A stretch of DNA of 64,000 nt from positions 5,715,341-5,779,340 of the forward strand of contig CAIIXF020000008.1 in NCBI GenBank assembly GCA_903813345.2, given 5' to 3'. This stretch comes from Owenia fusiformis. Its lineage: Eukaryota > Annelida > Polychaeta > Sabellida > Oweniidae. The translations under genes and the position numbers were made by a program. This document shows, piece by piece, positions 45,127-54,397 of this stretch (the first letter of the stretch is position 1; each line of letters opens with the position of its first letter). Below the pieces are notes generated by a model, which ran no database searches, was not told the origin of the DNA, and was given only the letters and a program-made list of their open reading frames with translations.

Positions 45127-47277
45127 TTATATTTCAGTTATACTTGGGCTTTTGTTTTTTTTCCATCTGCGCGTCTTCCTAGCGTATGGTGCAGTCATTG
45201 ATTTCCTTGTTCGTACACGTAGCGCTTCTACGGATGGTTTATGTTTTTGGGTTTTCCTATGATAGAGTGATTTGATATCATCATTGGACTTTTCTACACC
45301 CTGCCCTGTAAAGATTTTAAGGCTACCATACCTTTTAATAACACGAGGCGTATGGTACACCAAACAGTGGATGTAAGGTGTTACTCTATCGTAACCTTCT
45401 AGTTTAGATTGGAGGCCTAAGAATTCCTTTGCCCAACTTCGCGCATTCACGAAAAAATTGACAACCTGTTCCTCCGCTGGATAACGATTACTGATCACAT
45501 TAAAGTACAGATTCCCAAATTTTTTCCAAAGCGATATTATGTGGACTTTTTCACTGATCTTTATATCGGATTGCTCGAGTTTCGTTGGCAATGTTCGAAG
45601 TAGTACTTTAACCTGATTGCCTGTCAGGCTTGTCCAGTCGAGGGCTGTCTTCTGGTCTCCTTTAGATTCTGATTTTGAGGTTTTAGGCCAAATATTGAAA
45701 GAGACCCCGCATGATTGTATTACTGTAACAAGATTTTTCGTAGTATCACCGATCAAATTTGTGCTCTTTCCACGACCTTCGAGAATACGTCCCTTTTCAT
45801 CCACGCTGAGGACATCCATTATGAGATTTCTAAGCAAAATATCGATTACTCTAAGCAGTAAGTGAAGTTCGCACATCATTACTCTCTCAATAGGGATCAA
45901 AAGAAGGGGTTCAGCTATGCTTCCCATTGCCCTTTTCTTTGAAAGTTCAGCAAGAGAGTTCACGTCTCGCATCTTGTTATCCCAGAATTCCTCTGGCAAT
46001 GTCATGTCTAAAAAATCAGTCTTGCTTGCCGGACAAGAGAAACACGCATACTTCGCATTAGCGGCGTTGAGACCTAATACTTGGAGCAGGAATTTCATAT
46101 CACCGCCTAGAAAAAGTGCAGTCTTATAAACCCTGCCAGATGAAGATACGAATTCTTTTGTTTTTTCAAGTGTATTGATATCGCGAAATAGATCGGCAAG
46201 GGATATTTTAAGCGTTTGGTACGTTTCTGGCCCCTCTACTATAGCTATAGTTTCATTCCCCTCCAAAGACATGATGTCGTGATCTAGAAGTCCTACATTT
46301 ACGATGATAAAGTTTTTGTTGTTGGAAACTTTTGCGCCATCGCACGACCATTTAATTCTAACGGGCACGGTTGGGGAGCTCAGTTCGTAGTTTTTTGCAT
46401 ATTTTGAATCGATCAATTTCGTCAATGTGTCCTGAAAGTTAAGTTGTGCTCCTGCGAGGTCCCCTGGTGTCTCGTTAATTACGATTGTGTCGTTCAACTC
46501 TGTCCGCATATTTTTGACTACACGCACCTTTGTGATCTCCGGGAAATGCATTGACAGTTCATGATACGCATGATCAGAAATACCAAATCTGTCCAGGACA
46601 TGTAATAAGCCCCTGAGACCATCTTTTTCATTTTCGGTTAAGGTTTCATACGTTTTTTGAGAAATTAGCCTTAGAGTGTACTCATTACCCGATTGGTCTA
46701 AACACTGTACCCGATCGACCGTAAGTCCAAATGACTCAGTAAACCACAGAGCTTTCCTGCAATTTTCTATGATTATTTGTTTCTTGAACCGGTTGGTAGC
46801 AGAGTTAACGTTGTTTATCTTTTTACCTTTGTTTTCTTTTATGTCAAGTGCAGTTATAAGGCGATCGAAATTGTTTTGGAGTTCGTCTTTTTCGGACAAT
46901 ATAACTTTCATAAAGATGTTCATATCTTTCATTTTTTTCTTTTCATTGACTATTTCACTATAAAGCTCTGCGATATTCTCGAATTCCGAATCAAAGACGA
47001 TAATTTCTTTAACTTTCCTGCTAATGGCATATTTTCCTCTTCCAGAGGATTTGCGTATTTCTGACTTCGCAACCATTGCCCGTAATCTAAGATTAGCCAG
47101 GAGTCTTTCCGACATGGGGTTGATTTTAACGCATGATTTTGGGAGATTATTATTTATTATGTCAATCATATTGAGTTTTTCGTTTGAATCTTCTTCCATT
47201 TTTATTTGGCACAGCTCAAAGTTTGTTAGAAGAAAACTTGACTGGCCCTTGCCATGTATAACCTCAACTGTGACCAT
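45127..47277 (-). CDS. RAG1-core-like DDE transposase-type protein, single long exon
   Basis: An open frame with no stop runs from 47316 (TTG) to the stop at 45127-45129; the first ATG is at 47277. Numbering from 47316, SCDG places an Asp at 326, LGGDMK an Asp at 406, CFSC cysteines at 425 and 428, HCLVYH histidines at 650 and 655, and GQGVEK a Glu at 675. In RAG1 the catalytic residues are D600, D708 and E962 and the zinc ligands are C727, C730, H937 and H942. Spacings D2-C (19), C-C (3), H-H (5) and H-E (20) are identical, and the SCDG context also matches. It is therefore probably an RNase H-fold transposase of the RAG1/Transib type or a sister group, with an intact triad. No RSS-like ends or RAG2 partner were found. 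A lysine-rich tail follows the Glu. It could be a live element or a domesticated gene. Confidence 0.8.
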   Translation of the reverse strand: MVTVEVIHGKGQSSFLLTNFELCQIKMEEDSNEKLNMIDIINNNLPKSCVKINPMSERLLANLRLRAMVAKSEIRKSSGRGKYAISRKVKEIIVFDSEFENIAELYSEIVNEKKKMKDMNIFMKVILSEKDELQNNFDRLITALDIKENKGKKINNVNSATNRFKKQIIIENCRKALWFTESFGLTVDRVQCLDQSGNEYTLRLISQKTYETLTENEKDGLRGLLHVLDRFGISDHAYHELSMHFPEITKVRVVKNMRTELNDTIVINETPGDLAGAQLNFQDTLTKLIDSKYAKNYELSSPTVPVRIKWSCDGAKVSNNKNFIIVNVGLLDHDIMSLEGNETIAIVEGPETYQTLKISLADLFRDINTLEKTKEFVSSSGRVYKTALFLGGDMKFLLQVLGLNAANAKYACFSCPASKTDFLDMTLPEEFWDNKMRDVNSLAELSKKRAMGSIAEPLLLIPIERVMMCELHLLLRVIDILLRNLIMDVLSVDEKGRILEGRGKSTNLIGDTTKNLVTVIQSCGVSFNIWPKTSKSESKGDQKTALDWTSLTGNQVKVLLRTLPTKLEQSDIKISEKVHIISLWKKFGNLYFNVISNRYPAEEQVVNFFVNARSWAKEFLGLQSKLEGYDRVTPYIHCLVYHTPRVIKRYGSLKIFTGQGVEKSNDDIKSLYHRKTQKHKPSVEALRVRTRKSMTAPYARKTRRWKKNKSPSITEI

Positions 47278-47356
47278 AATTAAAATTAGCGTTTGAGTTT
47301 GAGATAATAATGACAACTATGCTGGATTCATAATTCTCTACTGATAAACTTGTGAA

Positions 47357-49473
47357 CTAGATAGTAGAAAATCTTTCTGTGACGAATTCAATGTCAATTG
47401 CTTCATATGGCATAGGATGTCCCTTACAAAATTTCACTTTTAAAGTCATTCTCATTGGAAAGCTAATCTTGCGTCCGGACCGTTCACCTTTAAACTGGTC
47501 CCAGCAATCTGGAAAGTTCAAATGTTCAAAATCCTCTCTGCTGAACAGCCTGGTTTTCTCCACTGGAATTAAAACAAAATTGTATTTAATACACTTTAGT
47601 ATGTTATATAGATAGGTGAATATGATGTTAACATGGAGATCCATTGTTATATATATGATGTTAACACAAAGATCAATGCCATATTGATGATGTTAACATA
47701 GAGATCAATTTGACATACTGTAGGTAATGTCAAGACAGAGTTCAATATCTTATAGGTTGTTCGGCCCTCAGTTGTATTGGGCAAACTGTCTGTATACTTT
47801 TTTATTAAGCTGATGATCCATAAATGTAATGCCTATGATTGCCATACTATTCAAAAATAGGCAAGGGTTTCGAAGAATAAAATTCATTTAAGAAGGGTAC
47901 TTATGTCCTGGATGAATTCATGGCCAGGGACTGTCCAATGTACTAAATAATGTGACAAACACGATGAGATATACTAGTATGTTGCATTATACAATTAATA
48001 TGAATATTGTACAAAGAATATATGTAATTATCTGGGTGGTCAGTATTATTAATTACAGCCGTCTAGTTTTAAATTATAAAAGAATTGAGTTGATTCCCAA
48101 TTAGCTATTCCCAATACTGTATGTTTCGTTTCTGGGTTTACAGTATATTGTATCCGTACACTTCTATATTTTGATCTTTACTTACGTCCAAACAAATGAC
48201 GAAACACATCGTGTCGAAATGCCACAAGGCCACACCTCCCCGTCCTTTTGCCAAGCCTCTCCCTTATAACAAAAAGTAGGTTGTCTGTGTTTGATTGGAT
48301 AAGTTCGTTGTTTACAACTGGGTATCTGAAACATATCGAACGTAAGGTTCACATATCGATAGAGTAAACTTTGACATGTATATCTTCGATCAACGCTCGG
48401 AGAACCTGTACCAATCACCTGACATTAAATTTTTTTAGCTATCTGAGGCTGTTTTCTTTGGTAGGCACTTAATTAATCAATTATTAATTCATTAAAGTTT
48501 TCAATTAGACATCTCAACTGAATGCCTAATTCATTTGGATCATTACAAACATTAACAAAGTTGCTTTTTGAAAATATTGCTTCCAAACAATTTCAAGTCT
48601 GATTTGATGCCACTGGACGGGCACTGGACAAACAACTTGACTCTATGACAGTGGCTATTGGCTATGCAATAGGCCTATGTATGCGAGGCAACTGGCTCGC
48701 CAAAACTTTGCAGAAAAATATTAATTCAGACTGAATTGAAACTGTTAAAAAGTCTCATAATCATATGGAGGTCGAATGTATACCTGTATATGTATTCAAA
48801 TGTGCTGGAGCATCTGCTGTTTAAGGGCTCCCACGTACTATCCCAAAGGCTGAATCCCTTCCACTTTACTAGATAACCTTTACTAGTTGACTGAAAAAGG
48901 AAAACCAGACTATTTGTCAAAGGTGGGCTACACGATTTCATTGATGAATGCTAAGCTAAATGAACAATGCACAGATTCCTGGGGCGCCAATCTACCTATA
49001 TAGAATCTAGTATAGTTCGAACGATAAATAATAAATTGTGGATTTGCTGAAGTAAGGATTTCACAACCATACATCAATAACCCACGAAAAAAAATTTAGT
49101 GGATAGCCAGACGTAGACGGTTGCAAACTATAGACTTTCAAACCACCATCCATTGTTTATCGTTTATTTATCGTCCAAACTGTATGCGGCTAAATCTAAT
49201 TCTATTTTATCAACTGTCAAATTATGATTTGAATGATTTCTGCATCATTTCAACTTCAAGTCCAATTCTGTGTTTGATTCAGTTTCAATCTCAGGCCTAA
49301 ATCTGAATGAAATGTACCATTCATCAAAGAAACGTGACATGACTTACCTTTGTTATGATACGATCTACATCGTACTCATCAGAGTAGGATAATAATTTAA
49401 TTTTACTGGGCCTAAGATCCGCTTTGTTTTGAAAATAAGACAGGAAATCTACTCGCACTCCTCTTGTTTTCAT
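47357..49473 (-). CDS. Chromodomain protein, four exons, 192 residues
   Basis: Exons: 49348-49473, 48784-48890, 48186-48325 and 47357-47562, all GT-AG and phase-compatible, starting at ATG 49473. Across the exon 1-2 junction lies a chromodomain, DEYDVDRIITK then GYLVKWKGFSLWDSTWEPL, with the aromatic cage positions (Tyr, Trp, Trp) typical of methyl-lysine readers. Exon 3 (RYPVVNNELIQ to FRHLFG) and exon 4 (CWDQFKG to the stop) resemble nothing I recognise. The gene ends 79 bases before the ATG of the RAG1-like ORF, on the same strand. Within exon 4, AAAG|GTGAAC at 47488/47487 could act as a donor to TCACAG|TT at 47267, joining the chromodomain in frame to the transposase-like ORF. Confidence 0.85.
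47621..47712. repeat. Short tandem repeat, GATGTTAACA units, 3 copies
   Basis: TGATGTTAACATGGAGATC-like units recur three times at about 32-34 bp spacing, in the last chromodomain intron. Confidence 0.7.
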
Positions 49474-50596
49474 GATCTGGTTTACACTGTAAACAAGATT
49501 TGGCGCGACTTATAAAACCTCGCGCGGACGTTTTAGTACTCGATTACTGTAACGCTATTGGATCAGCGGAATCACGTGACAATAACAATAGGTTTAAAAG
49601 CACGTGGTAAAATGACGCTAAAATCTCGATATGTTGTGCATTTTTAATTCTCTTTTAAGGGGCAACAAGGACTGTAGAGAGAAAATTCGAATTTTTTTCT
49701 GAGCTATCAGGTCAATATTTGGCTTAACATCTTCTTTGACATACCCTTTTTCTTAAAATGTATGGATAAACGCTCAATTTCAACATTAAGAAGTGTAAAT
49801 TCAGTTCAAAGCTTCTATAAAGGGAGTCCCACTTATAGATTTTTAAGATTCACCACGTTTCTAGAGGAATATCAGCTGAAATAATGTTCATCCAGGGGGT
49901 TTCTTTGTAGATAATAAAAATATGTGTTAGTCTTGATGAAATATCCAAACTTAAATATATTTTGACACTGGTCGATGATCGTTGAATGCCCCCCTGCTCT
50001 AATGGTTGCCCCTTTAAATACAATATAGTATAACTCTGATTCTGACTTAAACGTTAGGGGAAGATTTAAAGATTTTTAACTTTTCACCTCATCCTCTAAG
50101 TCACTTGGAGCAGTTAGTACAACAACACTATCACTTTTGTATTGAATGTCTTTTAACCTTATGGTAAACGTCAAAGAAATATACACCTCTTCATTCAGAA
50201 TTGATCCATTCAAAGCTTTTGATCATGTGTACTCAGGAATAAAGTCCTTTCATAAATATATTGACGTTAGAGAAATATGACTGCGTATTCTTGTATCATC
50301 GAAAGTTACTATCAATGGGTTTTTGTAAGTATAAACAAAATATGATACTTTATTTACAAGTGCGGGTTTAATTCAAAGGAGTAACTCTAATGTTTTGGAC
50401 CATCGTTCGTGATGTTGTATAAGTTATAACGAATGTAATGACGTACATGTGGGAATCCGTAAAAAATCGTAGAATGGAAAGGCAATGACGGATCAGAGCA
50501 AATACGCTATTGGCAAGACTTTGAGACACGCAACACTATCATAGAATCACCCAACGATAAAAGGTATGTGCAGTCGTGTTAAATGCAGATTATATA
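49474..50596. other. Upstream region of the chromodomain gene
   Basis: This contains a locally GC-richer patch with GGCGCGACTTATAAAACC and CTCGCGCGG at about 49500-49530 and an E-box-like ATCACGTGAC near 49573. It is a plausible promoter for the - strand gene. No exon was recognised. Confidence 0.4.
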
Positions 50597-51448
50597 TGCA
50601 CCCTATGCAGACAGAGCCTGTGGGAAATATTGGGTGCGGAGCAAATGAGCGGAGGGTGCGGAGCTAACGGTTAGTTTTGAATTTAAATTTGGGATATTTC
50701 TGAAACTAAGCCGTTTTGGGACTTCAAATATACCAAGATATGTGTATTTGACACCAAATATCAATACAATTGTGAAAATAGTAGCGCAATTCATTCTATA
50801 GCGACGCAGTGTGCCTTAAACCTTTCCCAGACCTATATATTTTGAAATTATCCTTTTAATACTGAGTCCCCAGCATTCATAAAAAATGGTGTTCAAGGTG
50901 CACTATCTATACAAATTATTTTTGCATCTTGGAAGCCAGGCAGTATCTGTGTGATTTTATAAAAATTCGGAAATTTTTTCAGATATGAGCCCCCTCTAAA
51001 TATTGGGTGCGGAGCAGCTCCACAAACGTAGCTCCGCACCCAATATTTAGAGGGGCTCATATCTGAAGAACATTTCCGAATTTTTATAAAATCACACAGA
51101 TACTGCCTGGCTTCCAAGATGCAAAAATAATTTGCATGGGTAGTGTATCTTGAACACCATTTTTTATTAATGCTAGGGACGCAGTATTAAAAGGATAGTC
51201 TCAAAATATATAGGTCTGGGAAATGTTTAAGGCATACTGCGTCGCTATAAAATGAATTGCACTACTATTTTCACAATTTTATTGATATTTGGTGTCAAAT
51301 ACACATATCTTGGTATATTTGAAGTCCCAAAACGGCTTAGTTTCAGAAATATCCCAATTTTAAATTCAAAAATGACCGTTAGCTCCGCACCCTCCGCTCA
51401 TTTGCGCCGCACCCAATATTTCCCACAGGCTCTGTCTGCATAGGGTGA
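50597..51448. mobile_element. Near-perfect foldback element, 852 bp, TA target duplication
   Basis: The two arms (about 420 bases each) are nearly identical inverted copies meeting near 51022. Ends read ACCCTATGCAGACAGAGCCT and its complement. TA flanks both ends (50595-50596, 51449-51450). The motif GGGTGCGGAGC recurs inverted at the ends and the centre. The mirrored short frames on the two strands are products of the palindrome. Confidence 0.92.
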
Positions 51449-51861
51449 TATGGAGTTCACAAAACATTTGTATGTATGTGTGCCTTGCTCTTGTCATTTG
51501 CTTAATCTTGTATGCACTTATCTTTAACATTCATTTATACATATCAACTATTGATTCAAAACACAAGGGATTTGTAACTTAAGAAATGTAATACACAGTA
51601 TAGAGATATGCCAATAACAAGTCGTTGATCCATAGGTAAAAAATCCAGGTCTTAGATTCCAAATAAACCATCCAGAAAATACCGTCACGATTGGACATTC
51701 GTTTTGCTAGAAATTATTAAATGGAACTGGTCTATATTGAAATGTCGATAAAGTATCCAAGCTTTGTAGCTAGAATATCACACAGTACTTTATCAGCCTT
51801 ACACTTTTTTATGATTAATCACGATCTAATTTTCAATCAAATCATGTTCAATTATTGATAG

Positions 51862-52187
51862 GATTTTGTTTCCGTAACGAAAACAAAGTGCTCTATACAC
51901 ATGCATGTGGCTATTTACCAGAATGTGACGTTAATGGATCTTTTGTTAGACTAGATTTGAAATCATTGCCTGATTATGATGTAGATTATCTAACGTACGA
52001 TTTTTTTTTTTTTTTTTTTTTTTTTTTGATGAATATCCCATGGTCGCTCATTTATATTTTCAGGTGTTTTACTGACTCTATTTATAGACCCAGAGGGATA
52101 TCATATTTTTTTCAAAATACAGCATACAATAAGACGAGTGCTTTAACGAAAATGGACGCCTGTCCACAAGATATCGCTCCAAGATGA
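51862..52187 (+). CDS. Unidentified protein, last two exons (partial)
   Basis: Exons 51862-51994 and 52064-52187, with acceptor TTGATAG, donor AC|GTACGA, a poly-T tract of about 29 T in the intron, and acceptor TATTTTCAG. The junction keeps frame, and the stop is at 52185-52187. The first exon encodes FCFRNENKVLYTHACGYLPE and an acidic/aromatic stretch; the second ends KMDACPQDIAPR. Several Cys suggest an extracellular domain. No earlier exon was found, so the start and identity are unknown. The frame also reads through the intron, so intron retention is possible. Confidence 0.45.
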
Positions 52188-53416
52188 GTGATCGGGAATC
52201 CCTAAACGAATTCGAAAGATTACTGCCATTTATGATATACATGTATTGCTGGAGTGCCGAAGTGAAATAGAGATGTGCAATTTACACACAGCTGCGAGAA
52301 CTCAATGGTAAAACAAACCCTTCAAGTAGTAAGTTCCATTAGCGATTCTCATTGGGAATGCAAAGTTTTGTTCATTCAACTCAGGTAAACTGAACTACTT
52401 CTACCAGAATATTGATTAAAGAACGCTGAATTAAACGATAATTGGATGACGTCATTGATTGGCTCCATGCACATTTAGAATCTGCTGCCAAATGATGTGA
52501 CGCTTGGATTATTGGAAATCAGGCGTAACTGCAGTGACTCACGTAATTAGAATTGCCAATTTAGAAAGTAATATAAAAATATAAAATCTGATTAGAGATT
52601 GGAGTAAGACAACGAGTTGGAGACATGCAAAGATATGCGCAGCTTACCGATCGTTTCAAAAAAATGTGTAGGAGATTTGTTAACAAGAGGATCGACAATT
52701 AATTCTACATACAAAAGAAAGAACTTTAATATCAAATTGAATATCAGTCTCGTATGTTACTAAACATTTTGTCATAACAAATATCCATCGTCCTAGGTAT
52801 CGTTATATCTAGTTTGAATGAGGAATTGCAATTAAGCATCTTATGTTGAGTCAACATAGCCTATTTATCTGGTGTATTTACAAAGGGAATTCAGTCCCTT
52901 TCATCCTGCGTTTACAATTCGATTTTGCATTTATCGGACCAGGAAACCATTTGCCAAGCCGTTCTCTGGTTTTAGTTACGTTTATCAGAAACTAGGAGCC
53001 TAAGTCTACTAAGTTTGTGAACAACAAATATTCGAAGGACAAAGGAAAGGCAACAGTGTAAGGAGAGACAAATGTCAGGGTTGTTATTTGTGAATTTGTA
53101 AAACTCAAATGAGTTGATAGAGCGGAACATTATTTGGAGTATATGATCATGACACTGCTCAATATGGGAGCAAATTTAGATGGATTTAGAATTTACACAC
53201 AATAGGGATTAATTATACACTAGGGAAATAATGTGGAAAACACTTATTGTATATTAAACCGTGTACACTAATCTATATACACTATGGATGTATCTTAATG
53301 CCAGTGTAAAATGAAACACCGATGCTCCAATAATGACAAAGTCATCATATCCTTGACATCCTCGCTTGAACTTGGATGTTATTGAATTTCGAACTAACAC
53401 TACAAATACTCTTGAA
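52188..53416. other. Spacer, nothing recognised
   Basis: AT-rich sequence with no exon, RNA gene or clear repeat that I can support. Confidence 0.45.
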
Positions 53417-54397
53417 ATGTATCACAGCGGAGCAAAACACCTAAAGACTAACTTAAGTGAAAGATCACAGGGGCAACAGATGCGTCCTGGAGAAATTCAA
53501 AATCTAGTTGATTTTCTGAAGGGTAATCAAATGCAACGAGAAACTACAGAAATGCGTATGAAACGACGAGATCCTTTACCGGACATTGGTAAAACAGCCA
53601 ACCTTCGGAATATTGACCTAGACCGAGGTGTCAATATAAACATAGAGGAAACTCTACCCGATGACGCATATAATGAGCTTGAGTGCCAACAAAATATACA
53701 AGCTGGTAAACGATGTAGAACACCAAGTCCACCCCCTTCTATGCATATTTCTCCTCGAAGTCTAAACACAATCAACAAACCATCGGTGCTACCACAATCT
53801 CTTGGGTCATATGGAAACGAAATGTATTCAAAACGTAGCAGCAAGACTAGGGCTATAGTTGGATGTAGGCGACCAGTGGCTAACGTGCGACACCTACCCC
53901 CCATACAAAGAATAGAGCCCCCCGATAGACCATCGGCTCCAGAGCCGAGACCAGACATCGTCATTCCGTCAGTTGATGGCAATGATGATATCGATGAATT
54001 CAATGCCCAAATAAGCGGTGACTCTCACCAAGACAGCGCGATAACAATTGATGAGAACATCGACCGGTTACTATCTCCAATACAGGAACGCAATGACAGC
54101 AGTCAAGATGAATATTCAAATCACAAGACGGTGCATGCCTTAAGAAGGGAATTCTCTGATGTGACACTTGAAGCCCAAACCCGGAAATCTCAGTCTCAAA
54201 TAAATACATTCCACAAACAAGGGAGAGAATCTGTCACTGGGATATCAAAAGACTCCGATATTGTAATCCGACCTGCTTCACCAAATGCAACAAGAACGCA
54301 AGAGACTGAGAGACCATGGGCCCCAGAGCCCTCCTCAATGCACTCTCCTGATATGGATCATGATGGAGAACCCATAGATTTCATTGACGTAAATTAA
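53417..54397 (+). CDS. Intronless disordered protein, 326 residues, unknown
   Basis: The frame is open from 53366, but its first ATG is at 53417, so I start there. The protein is polar and Pro/Ser/Asp-rich with little hydrophobic core, for example RCRTPSPPPSMHISPRS, PPDRPSAPEPRPDIVIPS and an acidic end (DMDHDGEPIDFIDVN). This suggests an intrinsically disordered, possibly phosphorylated protein. AATAAA at 54418-54423 follows 21 bases after the stop, which supports a transcript. No domain is recognised. An upstream exon cannot be excluded, although no acceptor lies close before the ATG. Confidence 0.65.
   Translation: MYHSGAKHLKTNLSERSQGQQMRPGEIQNLVDFLKGNQMQRETTEMRMKRRDPLPDIGKTANLRNIDLDRGVNINIEETLPDDAYNELECQQNIQAGKRCRTPSPPPSMHISPRSLNTINKPSVLPQSLGSYGNEMYSKRSSKTRAIVGCRRPVANVRHLPPIQRIEPPDRPSAPEPRPDIVIPSVDGNDDIDEFNAQISGDSHQDSAITIDENIDRLLSPIQERNDSSQDEYSNHKTVHALRREFSDVTLEAQTRKSQSQINTFHKQGRESVTGISKDSDIVIRPASPNATRTQETERPWAPEPSSMHSPDMDHDGEPIDFIDVN

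Noticed and set aside
50603-51443. Two near-identical short frames on opposite strands
   Set aside because: They are the two arms of one foldback element.
53366-54397. RAG2-like partner for the RAG1-like ORF
   Set aside because: The nearby large frame shows no kelch repeats or PHD finger; it is a disordered, unrelated protein.
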